Source: Micromonospora humi
GTDB taxonomy: Bacteria > Actinomycetota > Actinomycetes > Mycobacteriales > Micromonosporaceae
Length of the DNA stretch: 64,000 nt
Assembly: GCF_900090105.1 (NCBI RefSeq)
Contig: NZ_FMDM01000008.1
Coordinates: 62,001-126,000 of the forward strand
Direction: 5' to 3'
Position numbers and translations under genes: made by a program. Below are positions 38,001 through 45,700 of this stretch, piece by piece. The notes under the pieces were generated by a model. That model saw nothing but the letters and a program-made list of their open reading frames with translations. It did not search any database and was not told where the DNA came from. Numbering within the stretch: the stretch's first letter is position 1; each line of letters starts with the position of its first letter.

Positions 38001-39250
38001 GACTGGCGCAGGCCGGCGGACAGCTCGTCGCGCCCGGCCAGGGTGAGCCGGGGCAGGTCGGTCAGGCGCCGGTCGCAGCGGGCCAGACCGTACAGCAACT
38101 CCGCGTCGAGTCGCCCGTCGAAGGATCGGTGGGCCAGGCGGTGGGCCTGCGCGAGGTGCCCGACCAGGGTCCGGTCGACTCCGGTCTCCCGGGCGGCGAA
38201 GGTGACGTCCAGGTGCCGCTCCTCGTCCAGCTCGGCCGGGGAGCGGCCGTCCAGCAGCGGTTCCAGCGCGGCCATGAGCCGGGCGTACTCGGTGCCGTCG
38301 GCGGGCACCCGGGCGGTCAGGGTGAGCGCCAGCTCCTCGTCGCGTCGTGCCGGGATGCCGAGCGTCAGCTCGTCGTCGGTCAGCGGCGCCAGCGTCGGCG
38401 CGCCGCCGAACACGCGGTACACGGTCGCGGTGACCGCCCGCCCGCCGACGTCGAGGTCGAGCACCAGGTCGGCCTCGGGCCCGCCGCGGCCCTCGCCCCG
38501 CCCGAACGCCGACCCCCGGTAGGCGATCCGGAACGCGCCGTCCGCGTCCGTCTCCGCCTCGCCGAGCCGGTCGCGCCGCGCACCGAGGTCACGGTCGTAG
38601 GCGCGGACCCGGACGCCGGCGACCGGGCGCCCACCCGGCTCGCGGACCGTGCCGAACACCGTGTACGCGGCGTCGTCCACCGGCGGCGCGGCGCCCGCCA
38701 CCAGATCGACGCGCTCACGTGGCCCCGGATCGGGCAGCGGGGTCGAGCCGGCGATCGTCCGGCCGTCCGCGTCGTACGCGAACAGGACCAGCTCCAGTCG
38801 CTCCTTGGGGTGCTCGACGCCGGGCCCGGCCACCGCGTAGTGGCGTGGGTCGTAGCGCATCCGGTAGCCGCCCTCGGCGTCGGTGGTGGCCTCGGCCAGC
38901 AGCGCGCCGCCGACGAAGTCGACGTCGAAGGCGAACATCAGCCGGCCGGCCAGGCCTGCCCCGGCGGTGTCGGTCAGCCGTCCCTCGACGACCTGGAACA
39001 CGCCCCGCTCGACGAGCAGCGTGTTCAGGCGCTCGGCGCTGTCGCGGTCGAGCACGCCGGGCTCGGCCGCGGGCCAGCGGAGCTGTGCCTGGAGGCGGGC
39101 CACCGCCTCGCGGGTGCCGTCGCCGTACTCGGCCTGCTCGCGTTCGTCGGCGCCGACCGGTTCGCCGAACCCGACCGCGTCGAGGGCCCGGTGCAGGTCG
39201 GTGACGAACTCGCCGGAGCTGCCGGGGGACTGTGAGGTGAGTGCGCGCAT
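29009..39250 (-). CDS. Tc toxin A-component-like protein (TcA)
   Basis: A 3413-residue homologue of TcA, the pentameric receptor-binding and translocation channel of Tc toxins. An N-terminal peptidoglycan-binding-like repeat (about 15-80) and two transthyretin/CarboxypepD-like beta domains (about 85-180 and 195-290) come first. A VRP1-type region follows (about 650-1040), with the Cys-rich block WCECDHCRSVYSPAAYLVDL near residue 780. A second peptidoglycan-binding-like repeat lies near 980-1035. A neuraminidase-like/ABC-toxin N region is at about 1830-1980. The C-terminal third has long helices and the TcB-binding region (about 2850-3240). There is no secretion signal. It lies 16 bp after the TcB-TcC gene, so the two form one operon. 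Targets are unknown; insect or other eukaryotic cells are typical for the family. Confidence 0.88.
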   Translation of the reverse strand: MRALTSQSPGSSGEFVTDLHRALDAVGFGEPVGADEREQAEYGDGTREAVARLQAQLRWPAAEPGVLDRDSAERLNTLLVERGVFQVVEGRLTDTAGAGLAGRLMFAFDVDFVGGALLAEATTDAEGGYRMRYDPRHYAVAGPGVEHPKERLELVLFAYDADGRTIAGSTPLPDPGPRERVDLVAGAAPPVDDAAYTVFGTVREPGGRPVAGVRVRAYDRDLGARRDRLGEAETDADGAFRIAYRGSAFGRGEGRGGPEADLVLDLDVGGRAVTATVYRVFGGAPTLAPLTDDELTLGIPARRDEELALTLTARVPADGTEYARLMAALEPLLDGRSPAELDEERHLDVTFAARETGVDRTLVGHLAQAHRLAHRSFDGRLDAELLYGLARCDRRLTDLPRLTLAGRDELSAGLRQSIERRVIAEQPDEALDAAVALILDLSPDLLLAGAGAPAYGPVLADAVPDARAQRALLRAAAGRADDPAAMWRELRADPDFAEPGAIERAQFALQLDALTDRHLPLMTALQRERGIGSAEALLDLGHEELTALVTRVGLPDGVAVGVDEADRPAVYAAGLLGQAHLAFPTASVARSLAGAPADAVGGEAVRDALPTVLARATGERVRGRGAAFDIGTTRLEPFLTEHADVLFEGIDEPTRAALMPELSRAQRLYRVSTGPAAMDWLIGQSYRSAFDIARLPQQTFLAHAADLDAPQAMMIHSKAQQTATAMLATYAHLVDARLGVDLAALQGGDRVEAAAAIDRSIATYLPTWGALFGDVSWCECDHCRSVYSPAAYLVDLLAMLDTAAPNGSGQRPLDVLLTRRPDLAQIPLTCENTNTTIPYVDLVNEVLESLVGSLDPAVIPAYDTDGVTAAELAAAPQHTDWAAYVTPPAATRTRLDRAAYPNSLPFDAALDAARAHLAHLGVARADLLETFADGTPAHALAAERLGLTPATFALITGVDLAGAPADAVDADERFGFTAVTPPTLADGDSGWWVWALRRKLAAAGAALTVGADPARERFDAPVTAAVTAFQTAQGLPATGHADAATWSALAAHGPSYAVSLLPHTPLLLDRAGIGYDELLALLRTRFLNPAQHAFETVQGLHLPGADLVAFVTGGLVNPSPALTAALGAAGRTVDEFTDWAGTHLAGPAWDRLRATVLVDGPLERAVDAVTVRHWADDEPWLTDDEWVRLDRLVRLWRATGWELDDLDLTLTALGAGDLDAATVTAVARVADLARTLDVAVAQVVLLWADLDPTRPGSLYHRRLRNRALLRLDPAFDPDWRGQVLPGATVGDHLATLQAGMRVPAADLAALRAHLGLADDTAPLDVAAVSAMFRHVTLARAVEWNVRDLITMITLSGVDPFTAPGSGDWTARTLVGEIRRLRRGDLDPTRLAGLLADLSTPHADAGRDRVLGALRDGLRTVAADLDPTVGPPDALVRRALAATQVPAPLVDAAAAILTGNDQTVATLPTPPAPAPAIPAAWSTRLRWSPADRTVTVVGALTDAEHDEIRTFTADPGWAAAVDRLHALPRAVLTDLSTALAAAGITAPTTLLATPLPDDPGQREAAVDARTRLLLDAVLPAVRDREQRALIRQTMLAVLPDAATVALLLEGRRTAGGPALRGVVPGTPLITDLLALADAPDVTDPARQGYELLARVQLLAEGHRLPGADLRVLVADVVTLRADGRRLLDLPAARAIGAYARVRARPGQPDGALAALWSATTDEQAATALAAAAGVPATTITDLADPAGLNLALPALRDPVAVERLVDAAAVVTTLGVPTVTAAGWARRPTGQDVAEDTRRAVKARYDDDAWLDVAASLTDAQRDRRRAALVAYLAPRLGVRDADGLYQQLLVDVEMSPCMRTSRIKQAISSVQLFIQRVLLNHEAPAVTPQAVDAGHWRWMRNYRVWEANRKVLLYPENWILPQLRDDKTPFFKDLEGVLLSEDLTEAAAERAVAGYLEKLDTVAKLDVTALHVQHDFEPAEKLQTVVHLFGRTANTPQVYHYRRYVVTADGTARWTPWEQVPVDVRGELVTAVTFNRRLYLFWAQVTTKTRPAATGATSAQPPRYYQEVQLAWSEYRDGAWGPKRVTDGGDVLVADYDPDDDDATTAQGTPRPPGVVERLETRIEGDRLRVLCVANRTLIWSDDEKKVSYQPPVLVTEENALAADGNQAYTYALGTFVVDGCHGRMTADRPDQTWLSTGALLRVSADELQVKPLTRSKPVRATTVLGRAPGMRIGVERWAHSDSGYFVVGDDRRAYFGRLRLASPTLSGVIGDPARIYPGLDLTPRGTDVVAVPELPWLVEAGHGAEVAGNGWGGANATLARAALTAPRFAVADSRLARELPHAAALTVDKPLTKELAVALEIERIGAIFARPKVAATVELQTFFDPFVCTYLKRLQQYGVSGLLTPANQQLVLTPGFAERYQPDPWAVSTPYPSDNVDFGLPGNPGLDWSSAQSGYHRELFFDIPMLIGDMLADNHRYEEALRFYHHVFDPTDGTGDYWKVLPLRTTGKETVEQWLARLNSGDADLKRQIAEWKDHPFQPHLLARMRPTAYKKQVVMRYLDALIGWGDKLYAQDTMESINQATNLYVLAAELCGPAMRRVPAAGEPAPQTFAQMRGKLDALGNVAAEFENTFPTLNSATLTAAPESAGLLGLGRTLYFCVPPNDKLLGYWDTVADRLFKIRNCMNLAGVVRQLPLFEPPIDPALLVRAAAQGIDLGSVVADVNASLPPHRFEVVLRRAQDACATLRGLGQSLLAALEQRDGEELAALRAEQELLVLNATLETRRRQEDEADARLAALRDSRAVPAERLRYHRWLMGAEDKTPEPGQVAGMVSYAPATQRQDGVFLIQEEINQLASAHSARDWQVRANAMEIIASLSYYIPSFAAHVEPFGVGAEIEFGGKHIGPALTAISRHLAGMSYEDSYDADHAGKMAGYRRRGQEYAIGANAAALELAGIDKQVTTMEITKELATLERRQVEKQIAEAQLVQAHLSGKYTDAELYGWLQGQLSGLYHQAYQHAYELARQAERCHRFERGLTDGATIVRAGAWDSLRKGLLAGERLHLQLQQLQRAHADLDVRDHELTKHVSLRQHAPLALIRLRETGRCEIDLPELLFDLDHPGHYLRRVKSVSLTVPAVVGPYGGVNARLVMLSNETRVSPALRAGRYERDADGDDPRFVRDFAAVQQIATSGGQNDSGLFEVNFHDERYLPFEGAGAAGRWRLEIDPDCNAFDLGSVSDVVLHLRYTARDGGEQLRQKAKERWKKVLADVEGLPLSRLFSLRHEFPGEWHRLRTVAEPDGSHTQLVTLSRDRFPVLMRASRLTVGAVDVFGVPTAGGAPTRLPALRTPEPAGEAVALADGVPLPPLLHQRADLGPVAVTGDGEQARWRLTVAAGDVAASLDQLDDVLLVCHYSARAS

Positions 39251-39266
39251 CAGCCTGGCCCGTCTC

Positions 39267-39714
39267 TCAGGGGGTGTAGGTCGGGTAGAGGCCCCAGTAC
39301 GTGCCGGGCGCCGCCTTGTAGACGTGGGTGTAGTAGCCGCTCTGCGTGGTGACCTGGAACTCCTTGCCGGCGAACGGGGTGCCCGGCGCGCCGACGAAGT
39401 CGGGGCCGCCCCGGATCAGCGGCAGGTTGTCGCCGGTGTGGATCAGCAACCCGGTCGGCGCCGCGCCGGCGGCCAACGCCCGCTCGACCGCGTGGCCGTA
39501 CGCCATGCGCTGCCCGAACAGCCCCAGCCCGCCCCAGTCGCGTTCGTAGTTCCGCATGTATTTCCCGGCGAGCACCGGATCCATCCGGAGTCGGGCGTCG
39601 ACCTGGGAGACCGCGCCCTGGAACACCTGTTGGACGTCCCGCTGCGGCACCGTCGCGCCGGGCAGCACGTTCAGTTGCACCTTCCCGTCGGCGTTGCGCC
39701 GGTATCCCGGCGTG
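39267..39714 (-). other. C-terminal toxin tip of the TcC part, candidate PD-(D/E)xK nuclease
   Basis: The last about 148 residues after the Gly/Ser linker. They contain a helix with Glu (AYGHAVERAL), then GGPDFVG, then GKEFQVTTQSGYY. The order E, PD, ExQ resembles restriction-endonuclease-fold toxins, with Gln in place of the usual Lys. No immunity gene is adjacent, as is normal for Tc tips. The fold is an inference from a few residues. Confidence 0.35.
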
Positions 39715-42700
39715 TCACCGCCGCCTCCGCCCGACCCGCCGCCGCCTCCGCCCGTGCCGCCACCGCCCCCGCTGCCGCTGCCACCGCCGCTGCCACCGCC
39801 GCCGAAGGCGCCGCTGCCGCCACCGCCCTTGCCGCCCAGCCGGCCCGCGCCGGCGCCGACGAACAGGCCCGCCATCACCACGTTGTCGACCGAATTGCCC
39901 AGATTGATCATGCGGGCGGCCTCCTGCGCGTCCGCGCCCAGCGCGACCGCCGTCACGCCGTAGAGCGACCCGACGATCGTCGGCTGCTGGATGTTGGCGA
40001 TCCGCTCGCCCAGCTCGATCGCGTCCAGGTCCTCGGCCGTGCCGGTCCGGCCGCCGGCTCCCATGTAGAGCATCTTGTCCTCGGGGACCACGATCGGCTC
40101 CGGCGGTGGGATCAGCGCGTCGGCGAGCACGCCGTACTCGATCGCGCCGACGCCGTACCTGTCCTGGAACGCCTGCGGGGACATGTTCTTGATGTCCTTG
40201 GCCAGCCGCTCCTTCGTGATCGGCTTGTTCGGCGTGATGACATCCTGCGCGGTGGCCTTGAACTTGATCCCGACCCGGTCCACCTGGTGCGCGCCGACGT
40301 CGACCCACAGCTCGGTGAGCTGTGCCGAGTCGCGGATCGTCACACCCTTGTCCTGGTCGTAGTAGTAGTTCGCGCTCGGGTCCTCGGTCTCGACCTTCTC
40401 GAAGCCGGCGGTGCCGCCCGTGTCGGTGCAGCAGACCGGCCGGTTGTGGGCGTACGCCCAGACGTTGATCCCGTCGCCCAGCCCGATCGGGTCCGCCGAC
40501 GTCCACCGGCCGAGCCAGGGCGCGTAGAAGCGGGCGCCGTGGTAGGCGAAGCCGGTCTCCTCGTCGCGTTCCCGGCCGGTGAACCGGTAGCGCTTCACAC
40601 TCACCTCCGCCCCGCCCGCCCCGGTCTGCAACGCCGTGGTGCCGAACGGGTGGTACTCCTCGTAGGAGATCAGGCCGCCCACCGCGTCCAGTTCCAGGCA
40701 GGCCGAGCCGACCAGGTCGCCGACCTGGTAGCGCAGCACCGCGGCGGGCGCGGGCACGGCCACCCCGTCGGCGACGGTCTGCGTCTCCACCAGCGCCACC
40801 GGCTGCGCCCCGTCGAGCACGTGCAGCGTGGTGCGCTCCAGCGTCACCCGCCCGTTGGCGAACTCGCGGTAGCGCTCGAAGCCGGATGCGTACACCCGCT
40901 CGCTGCGCACCACCCCGTCGCGCTCGATCACCTTGCGCACCCGGTTGCCCGCGCCGTCGTAGACGTAGTGGGCGACCCCGCCACCGCCCAGGTCGACCCG
41001 GCGCAGCCGGTGCGCGTGGTCCCAGCCCAGGCTCAGCGAGTTGAGCGCCGTCAGCACCCCGCCGGCGTCCCGCCCGCCCTCGTCGTAGCGGTAGGTCTCG
41101 GTGAACCCACCGAGCGTGCTGCGGGTCAGCCGGTCGCCGACCCGGGTCGGTTCGAGCAGGCTCGGCGTCGCGTACTCGTAGTCGCGCACCCAGGTCGTCG
41201 CGCCCGCGACGTGGCGCAGGCGGGTCAGGTTGCCCACCGGGTCGTACTCGTAGTGCTCCACGTAGGAGCGCATCGCCCGCAGGTCGGCCGGGTGCGCGCG
41301 GGCGCCGACGAACGGCAGGTCGCGGCGACCGGCGCCGGACGGCGGCGACGGGTCCAGCGCCACCTGCCCGACCTGCTCCCGGCCGCCGGCCGAGAGCAGC
41401 CGGTACGCCGCGTCGTAGGTGTACTCGCGCAGCGCCTCCACCCGCCGGTTGTCGAAGAACACCGGGGCCGGGGCGGCGTCGGCGACGCGCAACAGGTTGC
41501 CGACCGGGTCGTAGCCGTAGCGCACGTCCTGCACCACCGACGCGTCGGTGAACAGCGGCGACGCCTCGGCCCCGATCGGCGCCCGGGTGGCGCGCCGCGC
41601 GGTCAGCCGCGCGGTGACCGGGTCGTACTCCTGCCGGATCGTCACCCCGTTGCCGTAGGAGACCTCGACCCGGCGGCCCCGCGCGTCGTGCTCGACGCCG
41701 CGCAGGTACGCCGTGGCCCCCGCCGCGCCGGGGCGCCGCACGTCGACGCGTTCGAGCAGCCCGGCCTCGTTGTAGCCGGGCAGCACCACGCTGCCGTCCG
41801 GCGCGGTCACCGTGACGACCTCGTCGCGCGCGTTGTACGTGGTGGCCGTCGTCATCGGCTCGTCGAGCGCCGGCGCGACGGCCGCGCCCCAGTCCGGGTC
41901 GGCGGCGTGACCGGTGACCAGGCGGCGACTGCCGCGCAGCGGGTTGCCCTTGAAGTCGTAGGCCTGCGGCTGCCCGCTGGCCGGGTCGATGCCGAGGTTC
42001 GTCACCACGCCGGCGCTGTCGTAGCGCTGGTAGACGTGGGTGAGCAGGTTCAGGTCCCGGGCCTGCGCGCGGGTCAGGCCGGTCGCCGGGTCGTCGCCGT
42101 ACACCGTGCGGGCGACCGTGATCTCCAGGCCCGGATCGGCCCCGACCGCGCCGGTGAGGTGCCGGCTCACCGGCCGGCGCAGCGCGTCGTACACGTCCCG
42201 GGTGCGCCGACCGTGCCCGTCCCAGGACCGGATCGGCCGCCCGGTGGCGTCGGTGAGCTGCCAGGACTCGCCGGTGTCGGCGCCGGCCTGGTGGATGAGC
42301 CCGCCACGCACGTCGTAGGTGAAGCGGGCCGCGGTGCGGCCCAGCCCGTCGACGACCGCGCGTTGCAGCCCGCCACCGTCGATGACGCTGCGGGTCACCA
42401 CGACCTCCTCGATCGTGGTCCCGGCCCGCTCGTACCGGTTGTGGACCACCGTGCGCACGGCCCGGCCGAGCGGGTCGATCCGCACCAGACCGGGGGTGCC
42501 GGCGTGCGCGGCGGCCTTGCGCGCCGCGTCCTGCTCCGCCGGACCCAGCTGCCCGCCGGCGCGCCGCTGGTGCCAGGTCCGCCAGTCCGGCGGCTGCGCG
42601 GCGAGGTACGCCGCGACGAGCCCGGCGACGTCGGGATCGGTGCGCGGGTCGTCGAGCACCGTGTCGTTGGCGTCCCAGGTGGCCTGCTGCCACGCGTCGA

Positions 42701-45700
42701 AGACCACCTTGCCGTAGCCGTGGTCGGGGGACAGGGTGGCGACCACCCGGGCCAGCGGGTCGTAGAACAGCACCGGGCTCACCCCGGTCTCCACCAGCTC
42801 CGGCTCGGACTCGAACAGCGGCGTCGCGCTGAAGAACGGCTCGTACCGGCGTACCGGCTTGGCCTTGTTGTTGAACACCGTCCGCCCGGTGCCCACCCAA
42901 CGCCGGGCCACCGCGCCGATCACCGGCACGCCGCCGCCGTCGCGGCGGAGCGCACCGGGCAGCACGTCACCGGACGGGGCCACCGGGTCGGTCTCGCGCA
43001 GCGGCGCCGGGCCCGCCTCCGCCTGGACCTTGCGCTGGATCTCGCGGCCGAAACCGTCGGAGAAGGTGAGGCTGACGCTGATCGGGCCGGCGTGCCCGCC
43101 CGGGTCGGCGGCGTGCACCTCGCGCGACAGCCCCACCGCCACCGCGGGCTGCCCGCAGCGGGCGAACCGGTGCAGGTCGTAGACGGTCCTGGTGGTGGCC
43201 TGTCCGAGCATCGCCGCGGCGGTGGCGTGCGGATCCGCGACCAGGGCCCGCAGCGCGGCGGGCGCCGGATCCGGGTCGAATCCGGTCACGTCGTCGCCGG
43301 CGAGCTGCCCCGCCCGGCCCTGCACGGCCGCGGCGGCCACCAGCCCGAGCGCGTCGAACACGACCGCGCCGCGGTTTCCGTTGGGGTCGGTCACCCGCCA
43401 CGGCTGGAGCACCCGGTAGTCGTTGGTGGCGGTCCACACCTGCCCGACCGCGTCCCGGGTCGTGGTCACCAGCAGGTCCGCCTCGTCGTAGCCGACGAGC
43501 GTGGCCTGGCCGAACGGGTCGACGTACTGGCAGGGCAGGAAGAAGTGCGCCCGCGCGTGGGCCAGCTCCGCCGCCGCGGTCATCACCGGCGCGGCCGGGT
43601 CGGCGGACGGGCTGAGCAGCACCCGACCCGACGGCGCCCACCAGCCGCCGTCCATCGCGACGTAGCCGCCCTGATCGCCGCCCGGGCCGGTGAGCACGGA
43701 CGGGTCGGACAGCAACGGCGCCGCCGGACCGGTGTACGCCTGCGCGACGAGCCCCTCGGTGAGCGCCAGCGTGTACGTCTCGTACGGCAGCGCACGCGAC
43801 TGCGCCACGCCCAGCGGCAGCGGCCCGGTCAGGTCGTCGCGGCGGTAGAGCGTGCGCGCCCGGGACAGCGGGCGCAGCATCGGCGCCTCCGGCGGGGCGT
43901 CCCGCCAGTCCCACCGCTCGAACGGCCACAGCCGGTCCGTCGCCGGCGCGTCGGCACCGATCGGGAACAGCTCCTCGACCAGCGCCGTCAGCGTCTCGTG
44001 GCGCAGCGGCAGGACCCGGGTGTCGACCACCTGCGGCTGCGGGCCGCCCACCACCTCGAACGTGGCCGCCTCCACCGGCAGCGCGATCCGGTGCCAGTCG
44101 TCCTCGGCGTGGTTGGCCACCCGGGTGGCCCGCAGCAGCAGGTGGGTGGCCAGTTGCTCCGGCAGGTCCACCCCGGGCAGCTGCCGCCGTCGGTACGCGA
44201 CCGCGAGCGTGCGCAGCACCGTGCCGTACGCGTCGACCGCCACGGTCACCGTGTGGGTCATCCGGGGATCGGCGCGCCGCTTCCCGGCGACGTCGACGAG
44301 GACCCGCTCGTAGTTGAGGTCGAGTTGCTCGCGCGGGTGCACCGAGAACACGGCGGACCGGGCCTCGTCGCCGCGTTGCCGCAGCTCGACCGTGTAGTTG
44401 CGCTCCGACACGGTGTACGGCCGGTCCTGCGCCTCGCCGCCGTCGAGGGCGTACACCTCCTGGCGCAGCAGGCTGCCGCGCAGCGCCCGCGTCGCCTCCC
44501 GGCACTCGCGCGGGGTCAGCGTCACCGGCGTGCGCCCGGCCGGGCCGAGCAGCGCCGACGGGAGCACGGTGTCGTCGAGCAGCAGCGCGGCGGCGTCCGG
44601 CTCGCCCGACCCGGGCTCGCCGTCGCCGGCGTCGCCCTCGCGCCAGTAGCCGCGGGCGTACCGGCCGGCCAGGCTCGGGCCCTCGAACCAGGCGCCGGTG
44701 TGGTACCAGGTCCGGGTCAGCGCGGGCGGCAGGTCGGAGGCGCGGTCGTGGTTGGACGCCGGGCCGGCCACCGACGGGATGACCACGTCGTCCCACTGCT
44801 CGACCATGCCGAACCCGCGGAACTCGCGCTCGTCGGCGTCGTAGTGGCCGTGGTGGTAGGCGTAGCGGGTGGTGAACCGGTTGCCGCTGATCCCGTCGGA
44901 GGTCTGCACCTGCGACACCACCTGCACCGGGAACGGCAGGTGGGTCGCCCACGGCCGCCCGTCGCGGGCGTCGCGCAGCGCGTGGACGGTCGACGGCGTG
45001 TACCGCACGTCGGTGCGCGCGCCGAGATTGTTCACGATCGCGGTGAGCAGGTGCGGCTTGGCGTCCGTCAACGGCAGGTGACGCAGGTGGTGGCCGGCGT
45101 CGCCGGGCAGCGGCGACGACCACACCAGACTCGCGGTGCCGGTGCCCAGCAGGTCCAGCACCTGCACCTCGGCGAGCCGGTCCGCGCCGGGGAAGCCGTC
45201 GAGGCGACGCCCCTCGGTCCAGGAGTTGCCGGACTGGTTGAGGAACAGCCGCGCCCCGTCCGGGGCCAGGTAGACCAGGTCGGTCGGGCCGGTGCCGTCC
45301 ACGTCGGCCAGGCGCAGCCGGGCCGGGTCGAACCGGTCCGGCGCGTCGAACCACGGCGCGGAGTCCATCACGACCTTCGGTCCGAACCGGCCGTGGCCGA
45401 GGTTGGGCCAGTAGCAGACCGCACCGTTGCGGATGCGGGCCAGGTCGGTCAGGCCGTCGCCGGACATGTCCGCCAGGAAGATCGTCTGCGTGGCCTCCGC
45501 GAACACCAGCCGCGGCCCACCCTGGCCGGTGACCGGCACCCGCACCGCCGGACCGAAGCCGTCCTCGCCGAGCGACGGATACCAGGTGAACCCGTCGCCC
45601 TCGGCGATCACCAGGTCGGCGCGCCCGTCCCCGCTCAGGTCGAGCAGCCGCACCCGCGGATCGTCCAGCTCGACCGTCGGCCACGAGCGGAACTGGCGGA

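Noticed and set aside
39718..39837. CCGCC-rich tract as a possible CRISPR or satellite repeat
   Set aside because: It has no regular unit or spacers and translates as a Gly/Ser linker within the TcC frame.
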